Assembly (NCBI RefSeq): GCF_003390915.1
Contig: NZ_QMEM01000008.1
Location: 186,001 to 250,000 of the forward strand
Direction of reading: 5' to 3'
Length of the DNA: 64,000 nt
DNA from: Lewinella sp. IMCC34183
GTDB taxonomy: Bacteria; Bacteroidota; Bacteroidia; Chitinophagales; Saprospiraceae
Both the position numbers and the translations under genes were made by a program. Under the pieces are notes generated by a model. It had not been told where the DNA came from and searched no databases. It worked only from the letters and a program-made list of their open reading frames with translations. Shown piece by piece: positions 44,907 to 53,810 of this stretch. Positions within the stretch are counted from its first letter, which is position 1, and every line of letters begins with the position of its first letter.

Positions 44907-46111
44907 ATCAGCTCCGCGCGGGCCCGCCGCAGCCGGTCCCGCACGTCGATGGGTAACTTGCGGAAGCGGGCACGTTCCCGCCGATGCATCCCTTCCTCCC
45001 AAGTACACAAGGCCCACCCCTGCGTGAACGTGGAAGCCACCACCCACGCCACCGCCCAGCCGGGCAGGACGAACAGCAGCGGCAGGTACAGCAACTGACC
45101 CACCGCGACCGTCGCGAACCGCAGCGGACTGTAAAACTCGATACGCTTCGGGCCGGTCAGGGCAATGCCCTCGGCGAGCACCCAAAGCGGTAGTTGAGGA
45201 AGCAGCAGCAGTGCCGCCACCAGCATCCGCCACCACGACGGCCGGTCGGAACCGCCGAGCAGCGCCTGGTCGGTCAGCCGCTGGGTGTACAGCTCGCTGG
45301 CGTACCGCCGGGCGGCGCCCACGTCCGTGCGGCCACTGCTCATTGCCGCGAGTTCCGCATCCAGCAGTTTGCCATGGTGCGTCACGCCGTATTCCGCGGT
45401 GCCCGCCCCGTTGCGGTGTACTTCCAGCAGGGTTTGGTAGGCATCATCGGTGTCCGGCTCCGGGAGCTGCACCACCAGGGGAGAAAGCGCGGCGTGCAGG
45501 TCCTCGGTAAGTTCGCGCAGCCCGGCCGCCTCGTTGGCGCGGTACCCTGCCAGGTACGCACTGGTCCGCAACGGTTCGCCGCAGCGGATCATTACCGTTG
45601 AGCGGACCCGCTCCGGGGCCGAGTAGTTGACGCCTACAGGTACGATGTAGACTTCCCCCAGCGTATTGTCACGGTCCAGCGCGCCGAGGGCGATGCGGGC
45701 CGTTCCCTTGCGGAGCGGACGCAGGCGTTTCTCGTGAATGCACCGCCCTTCGGCGAGGATCATGAGGGCGCGCGACTTGCTTAGGGCGCGGTAGCAGGCC
45801 TCGAAGGTATCGTAGTTGCGCGTCAGTTGCTCGTAGCCTCCGTCCTGCATCCGGTACACCGGCAGAATATGGAGGGCCCGCAGCAGCACCGCCGCCAGGC
45901 CGTTGCGGAAGAAATCACCGCGCGCGAGAAAGTGCAGCGGACGGTTCTGGAAGCAGGCCATCAGGCAGGGCTCGATGAAGGCGGTGGGGTGGTTGGCGGC
46001 CAGGATAACGGGGGCGTCGCGCGGGATGTGCTGCAGCCCCGTCAGGTCGATGGTGCGGTAAAAGCGCGCCAGGGTGAAGCGGGCGACCGGCCGGACGAGG
46101 TGGTACAGCAT
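44903..46111 (-). CDS. PlsC-like acyltransferase with C-terminal membrane segments
   Basis: A 402-aa protein with an N-terminal 1-acylglycerol-3-phosphate acyltransferase domain. Motif I is NHPTAFIEP (His41, Glu47, the HX5(D/E) form common in Bacteroidota), followed by FFRNGLAAVLLRALHILPVYR and LAEGRCIHEKRLRPLRKGTARIA. The C-terminal third has two hydrophobic segments. It probably acylates a phospholipid or lipid A-like substrate. Its ATG abuts the pyrB stop codon, so it is in the pyrR-pyrB operon. Confidence 0.85.
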   Translation of the reverse strand: MLYHLVRPVARFTLARFYRTIDLTGLQHIPRDAPVILAANHPTAFIEPCLMACFQNRPLHFLARGDFFRNGLAAVLLRALHILPVYRMQDGGYEQLTRNYDTFEACYRALSKSRALMILAEGRCIHEKRLRPLRKGTARIALGALDRDNTLGEVYIVPVGVNYSAPERVRSTVMIRCGEPLRTSAYLAGYRANEAAGLRELTEDLHAALSPLVVQLPEPDTDDAYQTLLEVHRNGAGTAEYGVTHHGKLLDAELAAMSSGRTDVGAARRYASELYTQRLTDQALLGGSDRPSWWRMLVAALLLLPQLPLWVLAEGIALTGPKRIEFYSPLRFATVAVGQLLYLPLLFVLPGWAVAWVVASTFTQGWALCTWEEGMHRRERARFRKLPIDVRDRLRRARAELI

Positions 46112-47056
46112 CTACAGGTCATTGCGGCGGGCGGCCAGCAGGTACAGCACCGACATGCGTACTGCTACCCCGTTCTCCACCTGCTGCAGGATGATGCTGT
46201 GCTCCGAATCCGCCACCTCGGTGTCGATCTCCACCCCCCGGTTGATGGGGCCGGGATGCATAATGACGATGGGCCTGTCGAGCCGGTCCATCCGCTCTTT
46301 CGTGATACCGAAGTACCGGTTGTACTCTCGCAGGCTGGGGATATACTTGGTGTCCTGCCGCTCCAGCTGAATACGGAGTACGTTGGCCACGTCGCACCAC
46401 TGGAGACTGTCCTGCACGTCGTGGCTCACCTCGACGCCCAGGCTGCCCATATGCTTGGGGATCAGGGTGGGGGGGCCGCACACCCGCACGTGGGCGCCGA
46501 GCCGCTGGAGGCAGAACACATTAGACAGGGCCACCCGCGAATGGGTAATATCGCCGAAGATGCAGATGCGCTTCCCGCGCAGGTCGCCGCCGAGGGCGTC
46601 GCGCATGGAGTAGGCGTCGAGCAGCGCCTGGGTGGGGTGCTCGTGGGTGCCGTCGCCGGCGTTGACGATGCTGGCGTCGATCTTGCCGGCCAGGAAGTGG
46701 TGGGCGCCCGGGGCGGGGTGGCGCATGACGACCATGTCCACCTTCATCGCCAGGATATTATTTACCGTATCCAGTAGGGTTTCTCCCTTCTTTACCGAGG
46801 AGCTCGAGGCGCTGAAGTTGACCGTATCGGCACTCAGGCGTTTTTCGGCCAGCTCGAAGCTGATGCGTGTACGGGTGGAATTCTCGAAGAAGAGATTGGC
46901 GATGGTGATGTCGCGCAGGCTGGGCACCTTCTTGATGGGGCGGTTGATCACCTCCTTGAATTCGCGGGCGGTGTCCAGGATCAACTCGACGTCAGCGGCG
47001 GTCAGGTACTTGATGCCGAGGACGTGCTTGGTCGAGAGTTGCTGAACGGAGGCCAT
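46112..47056 (-). CDS. pyrB: Aspartate carbamoyltransferase
   Basis: A 314-aa catalytic subunit that condenses carbamoyl phosphate and aspartate in pyrimidine synthesis. Motifs are the carbamoyl-phosphate-binding FENSTRTRISFE, MRHPAPGAHHF, GDGTHEHPTQALLDAY, FGDITHSRVALSN and the C-terminal IMHPGPINRGVEI. The frame is open beyond 47056 within pyrR, but the family start is MASVQQLSTKHVLGI. It follows pyrR after 8 nt; no pyrI regulatory chain is adjacent. Confidence 0.97.
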   Translation of the reverse strand: MASVQQLSTKHVLGIKYLTAADVELILDTAREFKEVINRPIKKVPSLRDITIANLFFENSTRTRISFELAEKRLSADTVNFSASSSSVKKGETLLDTVNNILAMKVDMVVMRHPAPGAHHFLAGKIDASIVNAGDGTHEHPTQALLDAYSMRDALGGDLRGKRICIFGDITHSRVALSNVFCLQRLGAHVRVCGPPTLIPKHMGSLGVEVSHDVQDSLQWCDVANVLRIQLERQDTKYIPSLREYNRYFGITKERMDRLDRPIVIMHPGPINRGVEIDTEVADSEHSIILQQVENGVAVRMSVLYLLAARRNDL

Positions 47057-47064
47057 GGGCGGTA

Positions 47065-47604
47065 TTAGGATCCGAGAAGAAGTATTTGGTCCGTGCCGTG
47101 GGTTTCGCGCCACTGCACGTCGACGTATTCGTCGGTGAGGCTGTCGACCAGGACGCCACGGTAATTGGCCTGTACGGGCAGGGTGCGCCGGAAGCGGCGG
47201 TCCACCATCACCAGCAGTTCCACCTCGGAGGGGCGTCCGTAGTGGTTGAGGGCCGTCATGGCGCTGAGCACGGTGCGGCCGCTGAAGAGCACGTCGTCCA
47301 CCAGGATGACGCGTTTGTCCTCCACCAGGAAGTTGATCGTGGTGGGGTGGGCGGTGAGCGGGCCGGCCTTGGTCCGGAAATCGTCGCGGTAGAAGGTGAT
47401 GTCGAGTTTGCCGAAGGGCAGTTCGCGCACGCCCAACGCCTGTAGCCGTGCGTGGAGTCGCTCGGCCAGCTGCACGCCGCCGGTCTGGATGCCGATGAGG
47501 CAGGAATCGGCAAAGTCCCCGTGCTCCTCCATGAGGTGGCGGCACAGCCGCTCGATGGTCAGGGCGAAGCGGGCGCTGTCGTGTATGATGCGGGTATCGG
47601 CCAC
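47065..47604 (-). CDS. pyrR: PyrR pyrimidine regulator / uracil phosphoribosyltransferase
   Basis: A 179-aa phosphoribosyltransferase-fold protein of the PyrR family. It has IGIQTGGVQLAERL and the PRPP-binding loop VILVDDVLFSGRT. In Bacillus, PyrR binds pyr mRNA and controls attenuation. The chosen GTG start (VADTRIIHDS) is 4 nt after a TACCTTCG box at 47609-47616 on the minus strand; the ATG further upstream would lie before that box. With so short a leader there is no room for a PyrR-binding attenuator ahead of pyrR, and pyrR-pyrB are only 8 nt apart. Confidence 0.9.
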   Translation of the reverse strand: MADTRIIHDSARFALTIERLCRHLMEEHGDFADSCLIGIQTGGVQLAERLHARLQALGVRELPFGKLDITFYRDDFRTKAGPLTAHPTTINFLVEDKRVILVDDVLFSGRTVLSAMTALNHYGRPSEVELLVMVDRRFRRTLPVQANYRGVLVDSLTDEYVDVQWRETHGTDQILLLGS

Positions 47605-47809
47605 GGTGCGAAGGTAGCCGGGGAACGGTAGAAAATCGAATTTAGGAACCACAATGTAGCAGGCTTCCCGTAGCCCACCTTCCGGCTGGCGGCGGCGCGC
47701 GGGTGCAATGAAGTAAACAAGCGGGGCAGGGTATGGGTATTCAAGGTCCGGACCGCACTTCGCCCCGCGCCAACGCCCGGGCGGCGACGATCCGCAAATC
47801 CGCTACTCC

Positions 47810-49504
47810 ATGCAATACCGCGCCGGCCGGGACAGTGACTTTACCCACCTGCAGACCTTCGTCTGGCAGGCGATCTTTCCGGCCTTCGACGTAGCCGGCC
47901 TCACCGACGAACAACGGGCCGAGAATGACCGCACGGTGGAGAAGGCCCGCGAGCGGGTGGGGAAGGCCCTCACCGATCCCGCGGCGGTGATCGTCACCGC
48001 CTGGGACGAGCGCCGGCGGGCCCTGGCCGGCTACTGCCTCCTGCGCCGCCGGGGCGCGGACACGGCTACCGTAGACCAGTTGTTTGTCCGGCGGGCCGAC
48101 TGGGGCACCGGTATCGGCGAAACGCTGATCCGGGAGGCGACGGAGCGCGTGGGTGCCTACCGGGAACTGCTGGTAGCGCTGCGCCCGTACAATGAACGGG
48201 CCATCTCTTTCTTCGAAAAGCTCGGGTTCGCGGACACCGGTGAGGCGACCTCCGGGACCGGTCCCGCCCGGCGGATCCTCGCGCGGGCCGGCGACGGCAG
48301 CGCGGCCACCGATACCGCCGATTTTCCGTCCGCCGATGACGAGCCGCACTTCGAGCCCGTCTACGCGGCCCTGCCCGACTACACCCTGGCCAGCGAGGAA
48401 CTGTCCGCCGACCCGATCTTCGACCCCGAGCAGTCGACCCTCGACGAGCAGCAGCTCACCGAGCTCGAGCAGTTTATCGCCCGCGCCAAGGCCAAGAAGG
48501 CCGGCGGGGCGGGCCCGGCACCGGAAAAAAAAAGCCAGGTTCCGACCGGTGACATCCCCGAACCGCCCCTGACGCGCCACCCCGAGATCACCCTCGAGAT
48601 CGACACGGGCGGGGAAAAGCCACCGGTCGCCCCGCCCACCCCCGGCCCGCTTCCCTTCGAGTTTGTCTTCGACCGCGAAGACCCCGCACCCGCGCCCCGC
48701 CGCCCGGAGAACGACGAGCCCCCGGCACCGGAACCGACCCCGGAGCCAGAAGACGATCCACTTGAGCTGCACGACATCCCCGATCCCGAACCCGCCATTT
48801 CGGTGAGCCAGCTCCGCAGCGCGCTGGAGGACCGCCTGGGCGAGCGGCTGACCGCCTACTTCGGTGCCGACCGGCTACCCAGCTACCTGGAGGTGTACTG
48901 GAAGGCCGACAACTACCACCGCATCCGTGACGCGGGGCTGCACGGTCTGGCGCGCTACCTCAACAACGGTGCGTCCCCGGTCGCCAAGGCCCGCCGCAAG
49001 GCCACCGTGCTGGCCGATTTGGTTGAGTACTTTATCGTGGAGACGGCCCGCGACCTGCACGGCGACCGCTTTCCCCAGCGGCTGCTGCGCTACCAGGCGA
49101 TCGACTGGACGCGGGTTGACCTGTTCCAGCTCGTCAAGGATTACCTCGACTTTGACGCGGAGGAGGACGTAGTGTACACCGACTTCGTGACCATCCCGCC
49201 GAAGGTGCTCAAGAACGCCACCACCCAGTACCTGCATGGCACGCGGGACGAGCGCGTATTCTTCATCTGCGACCAGAGCCTGTTTGGCAACGGCAAGACC
49301 GGCTTCGCCTTCACGGACGCGGCCCTTTACTGGAAGAACGTACTGCAGCCCGCCGGTGTGGTGACCTTCACCACCCTGCGGCGGGTAGAACCAGTGGGCG
49401 GTCACCTGTTGCTGGACGGTCAGTACTTCGACGCGGGCGGCCGGCTCAACCTCCGGGTGGCCCTGTTGTTGGATAAGCTCCGCCGAATGGACCTGCCGCA
49501 GTGA
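47810..49504 (+). CDS. GNAT acetyltransferase fused to a PH-like C-terminal domain
   Basis: A 564-aa protein. Residues 1-150 are a GNAT domain (VDQLFVRRADWGTGIGETLI with the acetyl-CoA loop, then YNERAISFFEKLGF). A long acidic and Pro-rich linker follows (about 170-325, PPTPGPLPFEFVFDREDPAPAPRRP). The C-terminal 230 residues contain a helical region with SYLEVYWKADNYHRIRDAGLHGLARYLNN and a final segment ERVFFICDQSLFGNGKTGFAFTDAALYWKN resembling bacterial PH-like domains. I do not know this architecture from a characterised protein. Acceptor of the acetyl group unknown. Confidence 0.75.
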   Translation: MQYRAGRDSDFTHLQTFVWQAIFPAFDVAGLTDEQRAENDRTVEKARERVGKALTDPAAVIVTAWDERRRALAGYCLLRRRGADTATVDQLFVRRADWGTGIGETLIREATERVGAYRELLVALRPYNERAISFFEKLGFADTGEATSGTGPARRILARAGDGSAATDTADFPSADDEPHFEPVYAALPDYTLASEELSADPIFDPEQSTLDEQQLTELEQFIARAKAKKAGGAGPAPEKKSQVPTGDIPEPPLTRHPEITLEIDTGGEKPPVAPPTPGPLPFEFVFDREDPAPAPRRPENDEPPAPEPTPEPEDDPLELHDIPDPEPAISVSQLRSALEDRLGERLTAYFGADRLPSYLEVYWKADNYHRIRDAGLHGLARYLNNGASPVAKARRKATVLADLVEYFIVETARDLHGDRFPQRLLRYQAIDWTRVDLFQLVKDYLDFDAEEDVVYTDFVTIPPKVLKNATTQYLHGTRDERVFFICDQSLFGNGKTGFAFTDAALYWKNVLQPAGVVTFTTLRRVEPVGGHLLLDGQYFDAGGRLNLRVALLLDKLRRMDLPQ

Positions 49505-49505
49505 T

Positions 49506-49513
49506 TACCTTTG
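49506..49513 (+). promoter_or_regulatory. -7 element of queD-folE (TACCTTTG)
   Basis: TACCTTTG starts 2 nt after the stop codon of the previous gene and ends 18 nt before the queD ATG. Confidence 0.6.
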
Positions 49514-49531
49514 CGCGCCCAAAACCGCCCC

Positions 49532-49960
49532 ATGCATTACCTGACCCGCCGCGAGACCTTTAACGCCGCCCACAAGCTGGCCGTGGCCGACTGGCCGGAC
49601 GACCGCAACCGCGAAGTGTTCGGCAAGTGCGCCAACCACAACTGGCACGGGCACAACTACGACCTGCGCGTCACCGTTTGCGGTACGCCCGATCCCGTAA
49701 CCGGCTTCGTGATGGATGCGAAGGTGCTGTCCACTCTCGTCAAGGCGGAGGTCGTGGACCGGCTGGACCACAGCAACCTGAACCTCGACATCGACTGGTT
49801 CAGCGACGGGCGGCAACCCACCACCGAAAACCTCACGAGCGCGATCTGGGAGCGTTTAGCTCCGGCGGTCGCGGCTGCCGGCTCCCAACTGTACCGGGTC
49901 CGCCTTTACGAAACCGAAAATATCTACGCCGACTATTACGGTCCGGCTGGAAGACCATAA
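49532..49960 (+). CDS. queD: 6-carboxytetrahydropterin synthase-family protein
   Basis: A 142-aa enzyme of the 6-pyruvoyl-tetrahydropterin synthase/QueD family, acting on dihydroneopterin triphosphate. Zinc His residues are in TFNAAHKL and HNWHGHNY, the catalytic Cys in FGKCANH, and the C-terminal catalytic Glu in YRVRLYETEN. It is 3 nt upstream of folE, which makes the substrate. It may serve queuosine or biopterin synthesis. ATG 49532 is chosen; the TTG at 49511 lies in the promoter. Confidence 0.92.
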   Translation: MHYLTRRETFNAAHKLAVADWPDDRNREVFGKCANHNWHGHNYDLRVTVCGTPDPVTGFVMDAKVLSTLVKAEVVDRLDHSNLNLDIDWFSDGRQPTTENLTSAIWERLAPAVAAAGSQLYRVRLYETENIYADYYGPAGRP

Positions 49961-49963
49961 CGT

Positions 49964-50560
49964 ATGCCCCTAAAGAACGTCCTCAAGTACGACGAGGAAA
50001 TCACCGACACCATCAGCGACCACTACGCCCAGATCATTGGGGAAGTAGGCGAAGACGTCACCCGTGACGGACTGCTGAAGACACCCGTACGCGCCGCTAA
50101 GGCCATGCAGTTCCTCACGCAGGGCTACGAGATGAGCGCCGAGAATATCCTGCGTTCGGCCATGTTTGCCGAGGACTACTCCGAGATGGTCATCGTGAAG
50201 GATATCGAGTTTTACAGCCTGTGCGAGCACCATATGCTGCCCTTCTTCGGCAAGGCCCACGTGGCCTATATACCGGACGGCTACATCGTCGGCCTCAGCA
50301 AGATTCCCCGGGTAATCGAGGTATTCGCCCGTCGCCTCCAGGTACAGGAACGGCTCACGGACCAGATCCTGCAGTCGATCCACGCCACCCTCCAGCCATT
50401 AGGCGTAGCGGTAGTCATCGAGGCCCGTCACATGTGCATGATGATGCGCGGCGTCCAGAAGCAGAGCAGTGTGACGACCACTTCGGCCTTCACCGGTGCC
50501 TTCAAGTCGGAGCGCACGCGGAATGAGTTCCTTAAGCTGATTACCAGTAGTTTACATTAG
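49964..50560 (+). CDS. folE: GTP cyclohydrolase I
   Basis: A 198-aa enzyme converting GTP to dihydroneopterin triphosphate for folate and for QueD. Motifs are the zinc-binding [10 protein letters not shown] with Cys and His, [21 protein letters not shown], the C-terminal [21 protein letters not shown] with the second Cys, and the final segment FLKLI. It ends at a stem-loop shared with the convergent lysC. Confidence 0.97.
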   Translation: MPLKNVLKYDEEITDTISDHYAQIIGEVGEDVTRDGLLKTPVRAAKAMQFLTQGYEMSAENILRSAMFAEDYSEMVIVKDIEFYSLCEHHMLPFFGKAHVAYIPDGYIVGLSKIPRVIEVFARRLQVQERLTDQILQSIHATLQPLGVAVVIEARHMCMMMRGVQKQSSVTTTSAFTGAFKSERTRNEFLKLITSSLH

Positions 50561-50580
50561 GTAGCTAGTTCTGTAGTACT

Positions 50581-50614
50581 GTAGTTCTGTAGCACCGAGC
50601 TACTACAGAACTAC
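50581..50614. terminator. Bidirectional stem-loop between folE and lysC
   Basis: A perfect 12-bp inverted repeat (GTAGTTCTGTAG at 50581-50592, CTACAGAACTAC at 50603-50614) with further CTGTAG/CTACAG words around it. It lies between convergent stop codons. It is built from the same CTGTAGT words as the intergenic repeats near 52160. Confidence 0.65.
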
Positions 50615-50634
50615 AAGACTACAGAACTATAAGA

Positions 50635-51954
50635 CTACAGAGCCACATCCTCCTCCTTCTTCCGCCGAATCACCGGTACGTCCTTAACGACCATCTGCAG
50701 AGTCAGGGGCAGGCGTCCTTCCAGCAGGTTGACCTTGCCGCGGCGCAGGCTGTCGACGATCTCGGGGGTGTAGTGCCGGATGGTGATGAGCTCCAGGTGG
50801 CGGTCTATGGTGGTCTTGAAGTGCTGGTCGACCAGGGCGCAGAAGCGTTCGACGCGGTCGTCGATGTCGTTGACGACCACGTTGAAGCTGATGGCCGTAT
50901 TCTGCATCATATTGACCTGCAGGCGGGTGGTGGTGATGTGCTCGAACAGTTCCTTGATGTGGTGCTCGGCGACGAAGCTGAAGTCGCGGGTGCTGATGTT
51001 CACCAGGGCTTGGTCGCGCTCGACGGCCACCATAGGCGGGTAGGCGTCGCCGGCTTCGTCGGTGACGTAGGTGCCCTCCAGGTCGGGCTCGATGAAGGAG
51101 CGGACGTAGAGCGGGATGCTCTTGTTCTGAAGCGGTTTGATGGTCTTGGGGTGGATGACCTTGGCGCCGTAGTAGGTCATCTCGATGGCCTCACGGTAGC
51201 TCAGTCGGTCGATCTTGGTGACGTTCTCGAAGTAGCGCGGGTCGGCGGTAAGCACGCCGGGTACGTCTTTCCAGATACTCATGGCTTCCACGTCCAGGCA
51301 GTAGCTGAAGATGGCTGCGGAGTAGTCGGAGCCCTCGCGGCCCAGGGTGGTGGTGTAGTTCTCGCTGGTGTTGCCGATGAAACCCTGGGTAAGGACGAAG
51401 GGTGTACTATCGAGTAGCGGAGGCACCAGGCGCTCGGCCCGCTCTACTGTTTCCGGCCACTTCACCCAGCCTTCGCGGTAGGTATTGTCGGTCTGGATGA
51501 CGTCGCGGGCATCAAGCCAGCTGGTCGGCAGGCCGATGCGGTTGAGGTAGGCGGCTACGATGTGGGAACTGATCAGTTCGCCCAAACTGACGATCTGGTC
51601 GTAGTCGTAGTCGTACTCTTCATTGGGGTCCTCTTCGAGCGCCCACTCTACGGAAACGAATAGGTCGTTGACCGCGGCGGTCAGTTCTTCCGGTACCTCG
51701 GCAAACAAATCCTTCATCGCCTGGGTGGCACCAGCGTGGATCGCACCGAGTTTTTCCCTCGCTACGTCGGGCTTTCCGTTCCAGTAGCTGTTGGCGACCT
51801 CCTCCAGGGCATTCGTGGTCTTGCCCATAGCGGACACAATGATGACGAGGCGCTGATCCTTGAAGCGGTCGAGAATGGTTCCGACGTGGCGAATGGCATC
51901 GGCATCGCGCAGGGAGGCTCCGCCGAACTTGAAGACGTTGATGGGTTGCTGCAT
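50635..51954 (-). CDS. lysC: Aspartate kinase
   Basis: A 439-aa enzyme phosphorylating aspartate for lysine, threonine and methionine synthesis. The N-terminal kinase domain has VFKFGGASLRDADAIRHV, IIVSAMGKTTNALEEVAN, LGREGSDYSAA and DVPGVLTADPR. Two C-terminal ACT regions follow (LVNISTRDFSFVAEHHIKELFEHI and LELITIRHYTPEIVDSL). There is no fused homoserine dehydrogenase. The -7 box ends 7 nt before the ATG. Confidence 0.95.
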   Translation of the reverse strand: MQQPINVFKFGGASLRDADAIRHVGTILDRFKDQRLVIIVSAMGKTTNALEEVANSYWNGKPDVAREKLGAIHAGATQAMKDLFAEVPEELTAAVNDLFVSVEWALEEDPNEEYDYDYDQIVSLGELISSHIVAAYLNRIGLPTSWLDARDVIQTDNTYREGWVKWPETVERAERLVPPLLDSTPFVLTQGFIGNTSENYTTTLGREGSDYSAAIFSYCLDVEAMSIWKDVPGVLTADPRYFENVTKIDRLSYREAIEMTYYGAKVIHPKTIKPLQNKSIPLYVRSFIEPDLEGTYVTDEAGDAYPPMVAVERDQALVNISTRDFSFVAEHHIKELFEHITTTRLQVNMMQNTAISFNVVVNDIDDRVERFCALVDQHFKTTIDRHLELITIRHYTPEIVDSLRRGKVNLLEGRLPLTLQMVVKDVPVIRRKKEEDVAL

Positions 51955-51961
51955 AATGGCG

Positions 51962-51969
51962 CAAAGGTA
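51962..51969 (-). promoter_or_regulatory. -7 element of lysC (TACCTTTG)
   Basis: TACCTTTG on the minus strand is separated by only 7 nt from the ATG, so the mRNA would start about 3 nt before the coding region. No amino-acid leader peptide can fit. The spacing is the same as at the aromatic-operon leader peptide. Confidence 0.65.
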
Positions 51970-52330
51970 ATGGTACGGTAGTACAGTAGTCGGGTAGTGG
52001 CGCTCCCTGCGGTCGCTTGTAGGTTGTAGCGGATAGCCAGTAGCGTGTAGTCACAGCAAAGCGCAAGTCACCGGATGCGAGCGGAAAGTAGCGCAAGTCA
52101 TCGGATGTGAGCGGAACCCAGTGGAGCCTCATCCGATGCCTGAAGCGGGCGGGTAGTACTGTAGTCTTGTAGTCGGGTAGTCTTGTAGTCTTGTAGTCTC
52201 GCTCCCTGCGGTCGCTTGTAGCTTGTAGCAAGTAGTGTATAGTCACAACAAACCGCAAGTCACCGGATGGGAGCGCAACGCAGTGGAAACTCATCCGATG
52301 CCTGGAGCGAATTCGGACATCCGATGTCCA
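51970..52330. repeat. Intergenic repeat cluster
   Basis: No gene is visible between lysC and 52401. A roughly 85-bp block starting CGCTCCCTGCGGTCGCTTGTA occurs at 52001 and again at 52200 (199 bp apart). Each is followed by stem-loop-forming arms: CATCGGATG 52099-52107 with CATCCGATG 52130-52138, and CACCGGATG 52261-52269 with CATCCGATG 52292-52300. A palindrome GGACATC-C-GATGTCC lies at 52315-52329, and a run of GTAGTCTTGTAGTC words at about 52153-52198. The -7 box TACCTTTA of the next gene is at 52388-52395. Confidence 0.85.
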
Positions 52331-52400
52331 GTCGCCAACCAGCGAAATTTCGCAAACTAATCCTTGGGGTAAGCCATGGGCGACGGTTACCTTTACCGGC

Positions 52401-53765
52401 ATGACATCCACGATCATTTCCGTACAGTCGATCCTCTTCGCGCTGGTAGCGCTGTTAGCCCTGGGCTTCGCCTATTTTCAGTTCAGCCGGGTGTATGCCA
52501 ACATCAAGCTGGGCAAGGAAGAGGAAGTCACCGGACCCACAGGACAGCGCTGGCGCAATATGCTGCTGGTAGCCTTCGGGCAGAAGAAGATGTTCAAGCG
52601 GCCCATCCCGGCCATCCTGCACTTCTGCCTGTACGCGGCCTTCGTGTTTACCCAGATCGAGCTGATCGAGATCTTCATCGACGGCATCTTCGGCGTGCAC
52701 CGCTGGTTCCTCGGGCCGCTCGGAGGGATGTACAACTTCATCATCAACACCATTGAGATTCTGAGCGTCCTGGCCTTCGTGGGTACGGTGATCTTCCTGG
52801 TGCGGCGAAACCTGCTCTTCATCCCCCGCCTGCGCGGCCGGGAACTGCAGGGGTGGCCCAAGCTCGACGCGAACCTGATCCTGATCTTCGAGCTCATCCT
52901 GCTGGCCTGCATCTTCACCATGAACGGTACGGACGTGGTGCTGCAGGACCAGGATCCGACGCACTACCGCCCGACCAATTTTGCCGTCAGCGGCTTCCTC
53001 GGCCCGGTACTGTTTGGTGGCCTGGAAGCGTCTATCCTGTACACCCTTGAGCGCATCGGCTGGTGGGGACACATCATCATGGTGTTCGTCTTCCTGAACT
53101 ACCTGCCGAAGTCCAAGCACCTCCACATCCTTTTCGCCTTCCCCAATACCTACTTCGCCCGCCTCAAGCCCGCCGGCCAGATGCTCAACATGCCGGAAGT
53201 GATGAACGAGGTTAAATCCATGATGGGCCTTGGCGACCCCGACGCGCCGGAACCCGACATGAACGCCGCCCTGCCCGAGTTCGGTGCCGACGACGTCAAC
53301 GAAATGAGCCGTATCGACCTGCTCGGCGCCTACAGCTGTACCGAGTGCGGCCGTTGCACCGCCGTTTGCCCGGCCCACATTACCGGCAAGAAGCTCAGTC
53401 CCCGCAAGATCGTCATGAACGTCCGCGACCGCGCCGAGGAGATGGGCGGCAAGATCCGCAGCGGCAACCCCGAATTCGCCCCCGACAAGGAAGCCCCCCT
53501 CAGCCGCACCAACTTCGACGACGGCCGCAACCTCTGGGACTACATCACCCGCGAGGAGATCCACGCCTGCACCACCTGCAACGCCTGCGTGGAAGCCTGC
53601 CCCGTGCTCATCAACCCCCTGGAAATGATCAACAAGCTGCGCCGCCACGAGATCCTCACCGAAGCCCAGGGGCCCACCGATTGGATGCCGCTTTTCAACA
53701 GTATTGAGAACCAGCAGCGGGCCTGGAGCGTGGGGAGTAGCCGGGAGGCTTGGACTCGGGGGTAG
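52401..53765 (+). CDS. Membrane-bound (Fe-S) reductase subunit, heterodisulfide-reductase related
   Basis: A 454-aa membrane iron-sulfur protein with five or six TM helices in residues 5-240, then two 4Fe-4S motifs: CTECGRCTAVCP beginning at Cys313 and CTTCNACVEACP beginning at Cys390. This matches the HdrC/HdrE-like or NarI-plus-ferredoxin arrangement found in Bacteroidota with a CCG-domain partner, here at 54436. It probably moves electrons between quinol and a soluble partner; the substrates are not known. A TACCTTTA box lies 5 nt before the ATG. Confidence 0.88.
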   Translation: MTSTIISVQSILFALVALLALGFAYFQFSRVYANIKLGKEEEVTGPTGQRWRNMLLVAFGQKKMFKRPIPAILHFCLYAAFVFTQIELIEIFIDGIFGVHRWFLGPLGGMYNFIINTIEILSVLAFVGTVIFLVRRNLLFIPRLRGRELQGWPKLDANLILIFELILLACIFTMNGTDVVLQDQDPTHYRPTNFAVSGFLGPVLFGGLEASILYTLERIGWWGHIIMVFVFLNYLPKSKHLHILFAFPNTYFARLKPAGQMLNMPEVMNEVKSMMGLGDPDAPEPDMNAALPEFGADDVNEMSRIDLLGAYSCTECGRCTAVCPAHITGKKLSPRKIVMNVRDRAEEMGGKIRSGNPEFAPDKEAPLSRTNFDDGRNLWDYITREEIHACTTCNACVEACPVLINPLEMINKLRRHEILTEAQGPTDWMPLFNSIENQQRAWSVGSSREAWTRG

Positions 53766-53810
53766 CTGTTGGGGTGGGGAATTGGTGAATTGGTGAATTG
53801 CTGCGTTTTT

